Notes: generated from the sequence alone by a model not told the origin. DNA of 64,000 nt from Lottia gigantea (GCF_000327385.1 NW_008707279.1:583806-647805); one strand, 5' to 3'. Counted from the stretch's first letter, positions 1-23,009 are shown. Numbers and translations: made by a program.

Positions 1-358
1 CATTAAGTCTGACACTTTAGACCACTCTATCACACCTTTAACACAGTCAAACAAAACAATGGGCTATTTCAATGTAAATACAGTAGACTAAAATATTGTA
101 GGATTAGTGTTGTTTCAAAAGATATTTGGCACCTTTGGCTTTGATCTACCATCTTTATTATGTACAACATAATTTATCAAACTAAAGTCTTGACTTCTTG
201 ACTTCATAAATAAGAATATTTAAGTTTCCATTACAAATAAGTACCAAAAGGTCTGGTACAGGCTAAGCTTACAATCTATGATTTCTGGCATTGAATTGGT
301 TATTACACAAACCAGACTTTAAATCTTGTAGCCTTCAAGAATGCATTAAAATATTTAC

Positions 359-488
359 CTCTTCTTTTGACCAACGGCCACGATTGTAACTGGTTTTTAA
401 CTGAAGATGAGACTGATTATAATCATGGTCTATTTGTCGACTATCATCTGATTCGTCCTCACTACAAGATGACTGAGAACTTTCGATT
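359..488 (-). CDS. Internal exon of a Myb/SANT-like DNA-binding protein (partial gene)
   Basis: On the minus strand a 130-nt open stretch is bounded by an acceptor (TTTTCAG ending at 489) and a donor (GTAAAT starting at 358). It translates as an acidic Ser/Asp-rich segment (SSQSSCSEDESDDSRQ) followed by YNRGRWSKEE at the donor. The motif G-R/M-W-S/T-K-E-E is typical of the start of a Myb/SANT repeat, and resembles DMTF1 ('GMWSKEE') or TTF1-type proteins; this similarity is from memory. The rest of the Myb domain would lie beyond the left edge. No upstream exon was identified with confidence between 490 and 4500. A chance open frame is possible but the two splice sites and the motif at the boundary argue for a real exon. 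Confidence 0.5.
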
Positions 489-489
489 C

Positions 490-2217
490 TGAAAAGATGA
501 AAATAATCTTATGTTAGCTGTTAATGTTAATGTTAATCAAGGCCTATGCATATGGAAATAGCCTGTCATTCTCTCCTCATCAAATCATAAGCTTTACTCC
601 TTCATTTCAGGTACAACCATTCCTAAAATGGGTCTGCCATTCCATCTACAGTTTTGCACCAATGCAAAAAAACAGACAGGGTCCAGTTGGACTAGCAAAC
701 CTCAAAAATTGGTGCTGACATTATGTTGACAAGAACTTGACCAAATTTCACCTTTTTCTATCTCTTATATAAAATGTATAGCTGATCATTATGTTATGAT
801 CATATAAGCTTGACAGTCTGCACTACATCAAGAATACATAAACTTTAAAATTAAAAGACTTCATTTATTTGAAAATCAGCTGAGAAATGCATTCTTGCTC
901 TATAAATAGACATGATTACGGCATTGAAACGTCATCGTTGCATGACATCATGGATTCCACAATTCACGCTCATTTCTGCGCCATTATCTCATGAAAACCA
1001 GCACTGCATCAGTAAAGAAGCAGAACCAATTTTCATACACGAGTTCAAATCAAGTATTGATTATACCAACAATTTCGTGAGAGACTTTTTAACACCAAAG
1101 AACTGTGCCTATTCAGCCATTGTCACGGTTCACTAACGACAGTCCGTCTGCTGTCATTTGACCTGACCTTTCCAAACACCTACCCCAGTCCCACTTCCCA
1201 GCCAAATATAGCAGATTCATTCATCCGTAAAATCCAGCTAAAGGACAATCCAAATCATATTTAATCCTAACTCATTTTTTCAAAGATTAAAGACGTACAC
1301 ATACTTTTTTTCAAAATGATAAGCTAGGTGCAAACTTCATTGAATAACGGAACGGGGAAATATTTATTTATGATATGACACATCAGCTTGCAAAATAAAA
1401 TGGGCGGCTTTGTTCACTTGCCACTTCATTTCTTTATTTACTCACCCCTCAATATGTAAAAGGGCTGCTTCGTCATCCATCTAATTTCACCTTGGCATCC
1501 ATAACCATTAGAAAAATAAAAAGTTGATAAATATTCAATATAAACAGTAAAATTTTATAAAATAAACACCAAAACACGTTTCGGATTAAAAAATGGCGTA
1601 TCTGAAATGCGCGCTCCAGATAATGAGATGGGAAATACTGCAATTTGATTGGTCCAGAAGGGAAAACGTCATGTCTATTTTTAGAATGACAACAATGTCG
1701 GGCCATGTGGACAGCTGTTGTCTCAGTAGATAAATCTGACAGCTCAGTTTACATTTTCAAGGTTAACAATAGAATTTTCGACCCACACCGGAGACACGAA
1801 AAGGGGACGAAAACAAGTGGTAGCATTGATATTATCTCACTTAAGAAAGCGTAACATTGTAATAAAATGTTCTGTTTCGAAAATTGCAAAAAATGCGGAG
1901 CTTCTTGGCTGCTATTTCTGTGGTGTGGTTTCCCAAGTATTGCGGGACACACTATGACATTTACTTGAGTTTCCAATTACGAATATGATCGGAAAAACTG
2001 ATCTTTGAGGCTTCTCTAGGTATTTCTATTTCCAGAAATCAAGAGAACATGAATAATCAGGTTTTAAGAAAATTTTTATTTATACGCGCGTTTAGGTAAC
2101 TAAAAGTGAAAAAACCTAGTCATAATTTAGCAACATTTTTCAATTATTTATAACTGTTGCAGTCGATAAGTTTTCGGAGCATTTCGGATAGATGGCTATC
2201 GAGATTGATAAACTACA
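490..2217. other. No gene recognised; possible 5' flank between divergent genes
   Basis: The stretch separates the minus-strand Myb-like exon from the plus-strand Ras gene. I see only short open frames without domain similarity (for example 912-1136 and 1749-1976 on opposite strands). It probably holds introns or 5' exons of the minus-strand gene and intergenic sequence. No promoter motif is clear enough to call. Confidence 0.4.
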
Positions 2218-2557
2218 GTAGACCGAAACCTTTGCCCCCATTCCTACCGCTATTCCCCCGGTTCCCAACCTGGGGTGTTTTCACCCCGGGGTTGTGGGAC
2301 TAGGGTATCAGGTTGTGGCCAACTGATGTAGGAGAGAGCACCTCACATCAACACATGCTGAAAATTTGGATGAAACACATTTCTGGCTGTGAGAAAGGTC
2401 CTGCAGGTGATTTCTCCAGGGGTGTGAAGGCTACAAAAGGCTGGGAACCACTGCTCTATTCCAGCCTCTGATAGCTATTTTGAAGGCTGTCAGTTGGTGT
2501 CAGTCGATAACCGTTAAAAAAACCGTCAGAGGCTGGAATAGAGGTAGATGTTTCGGA
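2218..2557. repeat. Foldback MITE carrying a nested hAT insertion
   Basis: The outer ends are inverted repeats: TAGACCGAAAC at 2218 and GATGTTTCGGA near 2545-2557. Internal parts also pair (ATTCCAGCCTCTGATAGC after 2458 against GTCAGAGGCTGGAATAG near 2525). The same family recurs at 3474-3545 (one arm) and 21350-21842 (both arms). The left arm is interrupted by a 198-bp hAT-type element, so this copy is older than that insertion. Confidence 0.65.
2256..2453. mobile_element. Non-autonomous hAT MITE
   Basis: A 198-bp element with terminal inverted repeats: left CCCCGGTTCCCAACC, right complement CAGTGGTTCCCAGCC, the classic hAT-like end. It is flanked by an 8-bp target duplication, CGCTATTC (2248-2255) and CTCTATTC (2454-2461), one mismatch. 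No transposase frame is present. It lies inside the foldback element at 2218-2557. Confidence 0.8.
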
Positions 2558-2869
2558 ATAAACGAAACATTTGCATCAAAATATAGTGTCTCAAAACTAA
2601 GTGTTGTCTGTCGCCTATCGTATAAAAAAGCGTTACCTCCCTTCATCATAAATTTTACACAATCTCTTGTCAAACAGTACTGGAAAAAAATATAGTTACA
2701 GATTTAATATTAAACTCGTTTTCTCACATGATATATTAAGGAATTTGAATATTCCGAAAGAATAAGAAAAAGTATAAAAATGGGTGAAGAATATGCTGAT
2801 AATATGCGTGTGGAAATTGAAACGATGAGATGGGGTTAAACGATTTTGAAGGCAGAAAAACGACATAAA

Positions 2870-3430
2870 TCTAGTTTTGAAAGTTTTAAGAGGTGAGATG
2901 TTGAAAAAATAAGTAAAAGGCAACCGAGATGAAAAGATAGGAGAAATCAAGAGATTAGACGGAAGGAGGAAAGAAAAAGAGGTAAGATGTGGAGGAAAGG
3001 AGAGAAAACAAAGAGATGAGATGTGAACGACGAGAGAGATAGCAAGAAATGGGATCTGAAGGAAATAGAGCAAAAAAACATAAATGAAATATCGAACATG
3101 TAGAGAAAGCAAGAGTTGAGATGTGATGGACGGAAATGAAGCAAGAGATGAAATGTGGAGGACAGGAGAGAAAGCAAGAAATGAAATGAGGGGGAAAGGC
3201 GAGAAAGCAAGAGATGAGAAGCTGAGGGGGAAAGAGATGGGAAGTGGAGAATGGGCGAACAAGCAGATAAGCGAAGAGATGAACATAGGATAGAAGGAGA
3301 GAAAGCGAGAAATAAGATATGAAGATGTGGAGAAAGCAAGCGATGAGATACGTGGGAAGAAGAGAAAGTGAGAACCCAGATAGGCCTATCGAAGAAATAG
3401 AGAAAGTTGGAGATAGCTGGATATAGCGAA
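2870..3430. repeat. Polypurine (GA-rich) degenerate tandem tract
   Basis: About 550 bp consist almost wholly of A and G on the plus strand, with imperfect repeats of GAGAAAGCAAGAGATGAGAT. The long open frames on the minus strand here (Ser/Phe/Leu-rich) follow from the base bias and are not genes. Confidence 0.85.
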
Positions 3431-3473
3431 AGAGTATTGATATACTTTTTGAAATAATGAATAGCCTTTTACC

Positions 3474-3545
3474 TAGTCCGAAACATCTGACTCTATTCCG
3501 ACCTCTGGTAGATATTTTGACAGTTATCGGCTAGAGTAGAGTCAG
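3474..3545. repeat. Single arm of the TAGTCCGAAACATCT foldback family
   Basis: TAGTCCGAAACATCTGACTC followed by a CTATTCCGACCTCTGGTAGATATTTTGACAG-like arm matches the arms of the elements at 2218-2557 and 21350-21842. No matching second arm was found nearby, so this is a fragment. Confidence 0.6.
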
Positions 3546-4520
3546 AAAACGTAGACCCAGTTTTGTGGGTATTTTCCATACCTCCGAAGATACGTTTTTT
3601 CTTACATAATATTAAATTACCTTTACGATAACTGTAAATTAGTGTTGGGCGTTTTTTCGGTCTACCTTGTGCCATTCCAAAGCCCGTAAGGGGAGTAAAC
3701 ACGCATTAATGCGAAATTGGCCTATTTATATCAAAAATAAACTTTTCAACTTATTTTGATATATCGCAAGTAGTGAGAAATATGCATGAGTGCGAAGTAT
3801 AACAACATCGACCATCTGTTGCGCACAACCTGTAGCTTATGTGCTAAATCATAACACAATATATAATATCACAATTCAAACACACATATTTTATTGTAAT
3901 AAATGCGTAATAGCTTTCAATAGCCATTGAACATATGTTATGATTTAAGGGGCCATGAATTTCTTTTATCAATATATAAATTTTACCTATTGCCCGTTTT
4001 TATATTAGACTAATAATAGGACTGAAATAACGCTCTATTTACACTTTAAACCCTTGCATTTCTATTGGATAATAAAAATAGCAGCAGGTGCTCGACGCTG
4101 AGGATCGAATGGTTTCAAATTTTATTTTTAGATTCATTTTCGTAAAATTCCTGGTCCAATTTTCGATGAATTCGTTTAAGGTCTTGTACTCGAAGTCCAT
4201 TCATAGTATAATATGCTGAAAATTTTTCGAATATGGCAATGGCGAGCACGGCTTTTTGATAACATACTTATGCATTCAGTAGCTGAGACATTTTTTCCTT
4301 TCGATTGACAGAAACAGTTACGATATACTATAGTACCGACATGGGTGTGCTTCGTGCGCAATGAGGTCACTCAGACAAGCATTTCACAAACGTTATTGAC
4401 ACTCATGACATCATTATAGACAAAATATTTTGTGTATGTATGTTTTAAAGGTTTAGAAGGAGACCGGAAGATAGCTGTGTGACGGAACAGGATTTTTTAT
4501 TTTGTTGTGTTTTGAGCCAA

Positions 4521-14643
<10,123 letters not shown>

Positions 14644-17600
14644 TCTTTTTTTTTCAAGTTTTGTTTTTCTTGTTCGTAAACTTTTTAATATGTTAAATCT
14701 GTACTTGTGCTGTTTTCAATAATTATTGTTCAATTAAACTTTTCAGATATTTTATATATTTTTAAGAAAAATTTGTAAGCATTATTTATTTATTAATATA
14801 ATGGAGTATAAATTTATGTAAGTGTCTGTTACTATAATTAGACCATAGCATTCTATTCTCTACCCCTTGCCCAAAAATTTGAATTTCCGTTTGTTTGTTC
14901 AGCACCAAATATATTTTTCTGGAATTTATTTCACAAAAAATTTAGAAATATTTCTGCATTTTATGAAATACAGTAATCTGATTGGTTAATAAAAAGTTGA
15001 ATTAAGTGGCAATTGACCAATCAGATAACAAGTAAAAATTTCTGCGATAATTTTTATCAAATTTTTTGTGTTAAAAAATTTTGTTTTCATTGAAACAGTA
15101 ACTGTTATAATATAAGTTAAAATTTGTTGAAAGGAATTCTTTAAGATATAGTAATTAAAGGATGTATTTCCCAAAATAAGAACATTTAGAAATGTGCATT
15201 CCTTCTAGTTTAAGGTTTCAAAGACTTTGAAAAAAGCAAAATTTTTCTCTTGGTTATCTGAACTGGTTTAAAAAATGTGTTCTTCAAAATTAGTATTGTA
15301 TATATATAAGTTGGAAGTAAGCTTTGTAATATTTTTTACATTTTGGTAAAGGAACATTACTATGTCTGTTTTTTACATCATTGGCTATCATTAGTGTACA
15401 TGTTTGGCTTTCTACTCCTTATTGTGTATTGGACTCATCCACACATGCATATTTCTTATCTTTTGGCTTGGTGTTTTGTATATTGGAAGAGTTCATTTGT
15501 ACATTTAAGGGTGAATAGATTTGTTAACCCAAATTTGTTTCAGTAATCTTTTTAGCGCAGCGCCATCTGTGCTCAAAATGAAATTTGAAAAGATAGCATT
15601 TAAGAGGATATATTACAAAATTTACATGTCTGAATGTAGTTGCAAGTGTTGGGTAATGGATTTTGTAAGTTAATTGTTAAAAAATTTAAAATTAGTTCCT
15701 CCTAAAAAGGGAAATGTTTTTCAAAGATTCAATGATTCATTTTTTGTATTCTTCCCTTAACAATACATCGTGGATCACTGAACTAATCTCAAAAAAAAGA
15801 TCAAATATAATGATCCAAAAAAATTAATTGCAAGAAACCCAGCAGTATTGCTATTGAGCAGTGCCCTGTTGTCAAAATTTAAAATCGTTGCCTTATTCTT
15901 GAAAATTTAACTTAAAATAATATGAATTTAGTGTTCCTGTCATCTGATTGGTCAATCACTAAAATTAATTTTGGATTTAGTTTTATTATCCAATCAGATT
16001 ACTGTATTTCTGAAAATCTGGATTTTATTTTTGTTAAGTTTGAGAGAATAAGGCTCCTGAATTTGAATTGATTTTAAGTTTTTGAACAAAAAGGGGGCCA
16101 AGATAAGTCTCTGATAGCCACAATTTAGTTGTTATGGTAACATTTTATACATTTTGTAGATTTTTAGATGAAATTGAATTGTGAAATAATTTCTGTGATA
16201 AGATCCATATGATATTCTTGTTTAAAGATCATCACAAGACCACACCAAATAATATTCTTGTTCTTTTTTCAGAAAACTAAAACTAACGCCTTTACATGTA
16301 GATCAATTTTAAGAAATTTTCTTCGTATGTTGCACTAAGAAATCTTTTTCAACTCATTTGGAGTTATTGCAAGGATTAAATTTAATGCTGTAATATGTCT
16401 GCTTTGCTTTATGACAGCTTTACTTTTACTATCGCGCATAGAAAATTATAGTGAATTTGTCAAATAGCCCAGGTTAACCAGTTATTATTAATATTGGTAG
16501 ACTCTGTTATCAAACAAGGAGATTATTTGGTGTGGTCTTAAGACAGAAAATTGTGAAATACACAACATATTAATTTTGTTTTTTATATATATGTATATAA
16601 TATGTAGTTGAACCTTTTGCAAAAAATTTTTTTTTTTCATTTCTGTAATGATTTCTTGCTTTCAAGGCCTCGTTTTCTCTCAAATCTAACAACAAAATAT
16701 AAATTCACTGAAAGCTGGGAGTTGATTCTCAAAGGCATTGGTTGTGGCATCGGATTTTTCTTTAATTTGATGATGATTCAAAAGAGTGGCAACTTAATTG
16801 CCAAGCAGACGACAATCCAACAAACTTTTGACATAAGTGGAAATATTTGCATTCAGTTGATTTTTTGGGAAATGAGGCCCTATGTATTTATACAGAATGT
16901 CCGTACAAATGTTAAATTGCACTTAAAACAATGCTCAAAAGTCTAAATTATTTACATTATTGCATCAACTGAAATTTTAGAAATTTAATGTAGTTTATGC
17001 TGAGAATTTTCTTTGGGCTTCTTTCAATGTAGATTGTTCTACAAGAAAATTAAAAATGATCATTTGGTATTGTTTATGAACTCAAGTTTGGCAGTTGTTG
17101 AAGGGAAACAATTCTGTATTACGCTTCACTTTTGCTTTTCCTTTGTATGGAAGGTTCTGCTTGATTGGTGTGTTCTAAAAGGTTCCATCTGTAGCTATGG
17201 AACTGGATATGTCACATTCTGCCATTTTGATTTCTGTCTACACTTGCATTTTCAGGCACATGAAGTCACCAATCTAGCGCCCTCTCATGTACAAAAACAT
17301 TTTGTCTTACTGAAAATGCATTTTTTGGAAGAATTTAAACCATAAATTTCTTTTTTATCTTTTTCAAATATATTCATTGTTCTTTTGTAATATAAATATG
17401 TAAATATACAAGATTAATCAGGAAATTATATAAATAACAGAATATCGTCTCAAAATACCCATGAACATAATTCCTAATTCAAATCCATGATTTACACTTT
17501 ACTAATTGAAATTAAAGCAGACAGCCTACAAGCTGGTTTTTTTTTTGTGACTATTTTAGCATTTTTGTGAAAATTCATGGAAATATTTAAGAAAAGAAGA

Positions 17601-18550
17601 GTGATTAGTGACCATATTTGATTAAATGCAGTTAAAAAAAACCCCAGTTAACCCAGAAGGTAAAAAAATGGCCTGAACTCTACAAATTTATGTTAAAAAT
17701 GTACCCATATCTATTCAAATGAAATTCTTGGATATAAGAAGCCATTTTTTAATAATCATAAATGATCAATCTGGACGGGTCCCTTTAAACTGGTTTCATG
17801 GTAGCCTACATGTATATTACTATCTATAATGGTGTAGAATCCGCTCATAGTGTCATGGTGACCTTATTCTGTATTTAAAATATTCTAATCCAAATTCCTC
17901 TATATTAAATCTAGATAACATTGTATTTACTAATTCATATATCAATTTAACTCTATTGGAATTCAGACCTTTCATTATCCATCTTCAAGAGTGAATTCCG
18001 AGCTGTGTTTCCTGTTGAAATTTGAAATTCTGATTTTTTCAAAAGAGTATGTCTCCCTTTGCAAGTGTATCTAAGATACTTTTAGCTTGCATTAGTACAA
18101 TTCTGATATCCCTTTGTAACGCCAGGAGCTGGTCAAGTTTCCTAGTGTTGCAGGAATCATAGACATCAGAATGGTGCTAATAAAAACTATTTACAGAGCT
18201 TTTGATACACATTAAAAAATATTATAGATTAGGTTTGCTGTTAGTTTGTGTATTGCCATATCTTGACTGCCATCTTGGCATATTTTAGCTCTTCCCTGAT
18301 TTTGACATTTTTATTATAAAGTTTGCTAACCCATAAAAAGGTACCAGTATTACTGAAGGCAACTTCCAGTTAGGGTTAAATATTTTGAAATATGGCAGTT
18401 AATGAAAATGGATATTAGGAGGTCTGGTTCCTGTTACAAATGACTCTAACCATATAAATATAATGAAATAATATTGTAAATAAATCTTGAATTATAAATT
18501 ATATTATTCCATTTTTTTTGATACAATATATATAGTTGTCTTTATAATAT
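14644..18550. other. AT-rich stretch after the Ras stop; possible long 3'UTR
   Basis: No recognised coding sequence; the open frames here (for example 16608-16946 and 17013-17345) have no domain character. Repeats are sparser than elsewhere in the window, apart from small foldbacks with ATCTGATTGGTTAAT-type arms (14930-15075, 15938-16022) and a half family A MITE at 18135-18225. It could carry the Ras 3'UTR; an ATTAAA lies about 90 nt after the stop. Confidence 0.4.
14930..15075. repeat. Foldback with ATCTGATTGGTTAAT arms
   Basis: The segment AAAAAATTTAGAAATATTTC...AATCTGATTGGTTAAT pairs with TTGACCAATCAGAT...AAATTTCTGCGAT...AAATTTTTTG. Similar arms occur at 15938-16022 and 56738-56822, so it is a dispersed short MITE family. 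Confidence 0.6.
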
Positions 18551-18587
18551 TTCTTGTTCAGATATTTTAATGTGCCCAAAATGATCC

Positions 18588-19015
18588 GTCAAGGGTATCG
18601 AGAGTGTATGATGCAAAACCCTTGCACAGAATTTATGTCTGCCCTTAAGCTAAAGATACACTGGGCGAATTCCATGACGAATTGCTCGGGCGAGTCTCAT
18701 TCACCATCTACTTGTTCAGCAAGTGTGTCTCATCGCGAACTTTCCTATTACTCAACCAATCACAGATGCCCAAAGCGTCACATGACAAATAAAATGGCGA
18801 CCTGCAGTGATGCAATGTGGAGTGCAGAAAAGGAAGAGGAATTGTAACTGCCAATGTCTTGCTCAGCCAACTATTAGTGTAGATTCCATGGTCTGTCACA
18901 GTTGTATCCATGGCTTTTCTGATCTCCCATCAAGTTCTATGTTCCAGCATTCTCCTATGTCAAGGGAATTGAGTGTGTTTAATGCATAACCCTTGCACAT
19001 AATTTAGGTCTCCCC
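18588..19015. mobile_element. Element with about 55-bp direct repeats and possible MADF-like remnant
   Basis: AACCCTTGCACAGAATTTAT with its flanks (about 18596-18650) recurs as AACCCTTGCACATAATTTAG (about 18962-19015). Between them lies ACACTGGGCGAATTCC and a short frame at 18790-18847 reading MATCSDAMWSAEKEEEL then stop. The W-S-A-E-x-E-E-x-L start resembles the beginning of MADF/Myb-like proteins encoded by PIF/Harbinger transposons. This is weak evidence; the element class is uncertain. Confidence 0.35.
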
Positions 19016-19574
19016 TTTAGCAATTGAATGTCCAACATGAGGGGATCTCAAGAGCACTCAATTAACATCTTCTTAACAGTAGCATCAAATGTGTTCTGTA
19101 GTTTGCTGCAAGATCAATTAAGTGTAGTTACCTCCCTTTAATCAGATCTCGCATATAATTTTGAATCTAACTAATGTGAGGTCCGATCTAAATCATGGGG
19201 ACAGTTAATCATCGTCATATGAAAGAAAATCAGTTGATAAATTGAAATTGGTCCAAGTTATCAATCTAATGGAACAGGAGATGACCAGAGTTCAGAGAGG
19301 ACTTGTTTGTGTAAAGTTTATCTGTGACCTTGAGATGATGACAAAACAAAAGGTGTACAGAAAGATGCTTTTCCCATCAGACAGGGAGGAACCAGGCTAC
19401 AAAATCTAAAGGTACCACCATGACGTGTACAAGGTAAGTAAGTAAGCATTGCTTTATCTCGATTAGCCTACCTTACCCCAGTAAAAATATTAATGGTATG
19501 ATAATATCTGCCCTCAGGATATACTTGTTCTGCCACAAACAGAAATGCTGCCTAAAAAAAATATGAACTCTCTT

Positions 19575-19690
19575 AGGGGGCCAGTCTGTAGCACAGTTGG
19601 TTAGAGCATTGTATTCTTAACATGACATCATGCTTGGTTACATCAAACATATGATGGTCACAGTTTCTAATCCATTTCTGCTCATTATTC
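19575..19690 (+). mobile_element. tRNA-like SINE head, degenerate
   Basis: TAGCACAGTTGGTTAGAGC resembles a Pol III A box and GGTCACAGTTTCTAATCC a decayed B box about 75 nt later. No cloverleaf with a CCA-ready acceptor stem was seen, so this is a SINE or pseudo-tRNA, not a tRNA gene. Confidence 0.45.
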
Positions 19691-19794
19691 CAGTCAACAC
19701 AACTGTAAATAGGTATGGATTTTCAAGGACAGATCAATGACAAGAGGTTTGGCCATGTCTACTATTGTTTCTATGTTATGGGAGCCCCGGTGCC

Positions 19795-19945
19795 TCTTCC
19801 TTCCTAATCTGAAATTCCAGGGTTCAATACCTGCCACAGACTGTACATGTTAAAGATCCTTTGACATTCAGAAGTCGAAAAAGAGTAGGCTAATGCTGCT
19901 GTCCTGGCAAAATTTCCCTTATTACACATTGCGTTGCCTGTCTGT
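19795..19945 (+). mobile_element. SINE, partial
   Basis: Contains AATTCCAGGGTTCAATACCT (B-box-like), TAAAGATCCTTTGACATTCA, AAAGAGTAGGCTAATGCTGC and TGTCCTGGCAAAATTTCCCT, the order of the full-length family member at 26543-26905. Confidence 0.7.
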
Positions 19946-20743
19946 CATATACTTGCTATGTTCTATGAAGACTACGTGCATGTAGGCCTATCAGGTTGGT
20001 GTATGTTACTATGGCTGTCATCTGAGTATATATGATAGCCAATAACTAACTGTAACAATACATATGGTCTGAGATTGGGTGGAGTGGACTTGTGAATCAT
20101 GTATCTTGTGGATGAGAAGCACATGTTTACATAGATCATCTCTTAGTTTGATTTGCTGGAAACTGGAAACTTTACTTGATTTTCATAAGTAATTTCCTTT
20201 ATGTGTGATCTCAAATAATGGAGATTGTAGAGCTGCAAGAAGAATTTGAAGCTCATGCGTTGAAATTTAAATTTTCTAAAAACTTTAAGATTTATTTGAA
20301 TGGCTTTAGATACTAAATGCCTGTGTATATTTTTTTGCCTCCCTGATACAAATCTTTGATAATATCTTATTCATTGAACAGTGAAACATATTTTTGGCTT
20401 GAAACTGCTGTTTTTGACTTGTGCTATTGGTTCTAAGCCAATAAATTGTTGTTCCATTGTTCTCATTCCTTGCATGTGATTCTATCAGTTGGCAACTAAA
20501 AATAGTTTGTGTTTACTGGTTGTCTGCTAGTCTCAGCCTATCTTTTATCAAGTAATTTTTTGTCAAAATAATGTTGAAAGAAACCTTTCTGTCAAAAGTT
20601 TCAATGTTTATGGTTGTTCTGTAGAAAAGTTCAAGCAGAAGTTGTCTGTGTATTTCTATACAAACTGATGTAATTTAATCTCAGCTATCTGTATCACTTA
20701 TAAGAATGAACATCTGATGTTGGTTCCCATTCAATTCAAGGAA

Positions 20744-20910
20744 AAAATGAAATGAAATGAAAAGAGTTTTACGTCCTACTTTTCTGCACCATGTGGGCTA
20801 ATGAAGTCAGACAGCGCCATGCAGGTTGAAGCAGAGAAATTTTTCCTGTAGCCTGTAGCACACAGACCTTGGTTTATTGTCCAATCCAAAGGACCAAACG
20901 CTCTTTCCAT
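20744..20910 (-). mobile_element. SINE, partial, minus strand
   Basis: Starts with the tail complement AAATGAAATGAAA, then GTTTTACGTCCTACTTTTCT and CATGTGGGCTAATGAAGTCA, to CACACAGACCTTGGTTTATT. It matches the minus-strand copy at 26543 but lacks the tRNA head. Confidence 0.75.
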
Positions 20911-21349
20911 GTAGCATATATACTTTTGTTTTAAACTAGTCTGTGATCACTTCAAGAACCCATTTTCTTTAAGTTTTCTATCAATTTTTGAGATTCTAAA
21001 GCATTTTGCCTTTAAAATTTCCTGGAACAAAAATAATATAACTGTGCTAATAGTGAAAAAAGAAATCGAAGCCGGTAAATTCAAATTTCTTTCTCTCTAT
21101 TGATATTTTGAGGACTGGTGTTTCATCATACATTTTCATTATGATTTTGTGTATTGTCTTTAACAATCTTGATTCTTTGTAACTATCCTATAGTCAGATA
21201 TAAGTTAAAAAAACAATGAATTTGAAAGACAATAAATTGACATTTAGCCAAGATTTTCATCTTTCTGACTGCATCTTATCATCTTTATTGTATGTAGATA
21301 AAGTATTATGTTCATAGTGAATAGACTAAAAATATACACATGTACAATG

Positions 21350-21842
21350 AATCCGAAACATCTGTCTCTATTCCAGCCTCTGATAGCTATTGTTGTTGGT
21401 GGTAGTAGGGTCAGAAAAAATTGGCCATGTTTTATGGAGATTTTCTGCACCTCTGAAGATGCAGGGGTTTTAACCTTATTTCATACTTTGGATCTGCCAA
21501 ACCCTGATACATTGGGCATTTACTGCTATTTTTGTTTTGTATCACATGACCCTGTGACCCTTGAACTTTTGGTTGCACATTCAGTCCTTATTGGCCGACA
21601 AAAGATTAGTTTCATTAGTAGTGGCATAAATGGTCTAAGGAGATCATGATGGTATGACTAAACTACAAAAATATCCATCTCTCTAAATATATATTGGGTT
21701 TTGTGGGATCTGAGATTAAAAAAAAAAAAATGAAGTGCGGAAAATTCACAAAAAACTAGACCTAGATTTTCTGTCTCTACACCAGCCGACAACTGTCAAA
21801 ATAGCTATCAGAGGTTGTTATAGGGTTAGATGTTTTGGACTA
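21350..21842. repeat. Foldback element of the TAGTCCGAAACATCT family, both arms
   Basis: Left arm ATCCGAAACATCTGTCTCTA then CCAGCCTCTGATAGCTATT; right arm AATAGCTATCAGAGGTTGTT then TTAGATGTTTTGGACTA. Same arms as 2218-2557 and 3474-3545. About 490 bp, with no coding frame recognised inside. Confidence 0.75.
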
Positions 21843-22658
21843 ATTTTCAACATGTAAGCTAGTGTGATTTAACATTTATTTTACTGTTCTATATCCTACT
21901 GCAGGGTGAAAATTAGTTGAAATTGTTTTGACTAGGAATTAATTAATTGCTGATTCACATTTTTACTGGTAAGTGCAATTTGTGAATTTGAAATTCATAT
22001 GTATGTGTTATCTGATGAAGGCTTGGTGCATATATATTTCATTATAAAGAATAGCAAGATAGTTTTTGCTGTCGTTGAAATGAACTGAGCTTTGTTATAT
22101 GGCTTTATATATTAATTCTTTTTAGGGCCAGAGGGCTAGTTCTGTTTTGTTTAGGGGGTGGGGTGATTATTTTTATGTCACCATGTCAGTATTGTATTTA
22201 AGTTCTAATTTCTTTTGAATTTGGTGGAGGACATCAATGACCTTGGGGAAATATTATGAATATGAAATTGAGTTGCTGTTTTCTTGGCAGAAATGAGCTC
22301 AAAAGCTGGAAAAAGTTTCTGAAAATGGAAAGATAGATGCTTTGAAATTGACCTATCGTCCAGTCTTTTAGAAATATAAAAAAATCTGAGCAATTTTGAT
22401 CAAAAAAATTTCAAAATCTTGGTTGGAAATTGACTGCTGTAAATTTCAAAATGATGATATATTAGAAATAATACAGATCTCTGCACCGTAAATTACTTAT
22501 GTGAATTGAAACATCGAAATATATATAAATATTAATAAGCATTATATATTCAACTCAGCATTTATTTTGTGTATTTCTATGAAAAGGGAATATTTTTATT
22601 GCCCTGTTTCTGAACATATATAATACATATTTATACAATAATAAAATATTTTCATTGT

Positions 22659-22942
22659 TAAAGGGACAGTTGTGCCATTTTGGGGGGTTGATTTGTGTGT
22701 ACTGGAATTGAAAGAAAAACGCCAAAATTTCTTCAAAATTATCTTGAACTAGGAATTTTACTTTTCAATACAGTCAGTATGTCAAGACAATTCATTTTGT
22801 AACTTTCAAACACAGATAATTCTGAACACACATTCATTTGAAGGCTAAAATTTCAACAGTGAGATGATTGACTTAGCTAAAAAAAAATTGTCTCTGAGAC
22901 TAAGGTATGATTGGTCAAAAAAATAGCACTCCCATCCCTTAA
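22659..22942. repeat. Family B MITE (AAAGGGACA ends)
   Basis: Left end TTAAAGGGACAGTTGTGCC; right end CCCATCCCTTAA. Internal signatures AGACTAAGGTATGATTGG and ACACACATTCATTTGAAGGC recur in 27568-27889 and 44813-45147. TTAA at both ends suggests a TTAA or TTA/TAA target. Confidence 0.7.
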
Positions 22943-23009
22943 AGATGTATAGCTGATGAATTAGAGGTCATCAAATAGAGAGAAACACTATTTAATCAAA
23001 CCTTTATTT

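Noticed and set aside
2696-3339. Two long minus-strand frames (196 and 130 aa)
   Set aside because: They overlap in different frames within a polypurine tract; Ser/Phe/Leu/Pro-rich translation follows from the base bias.
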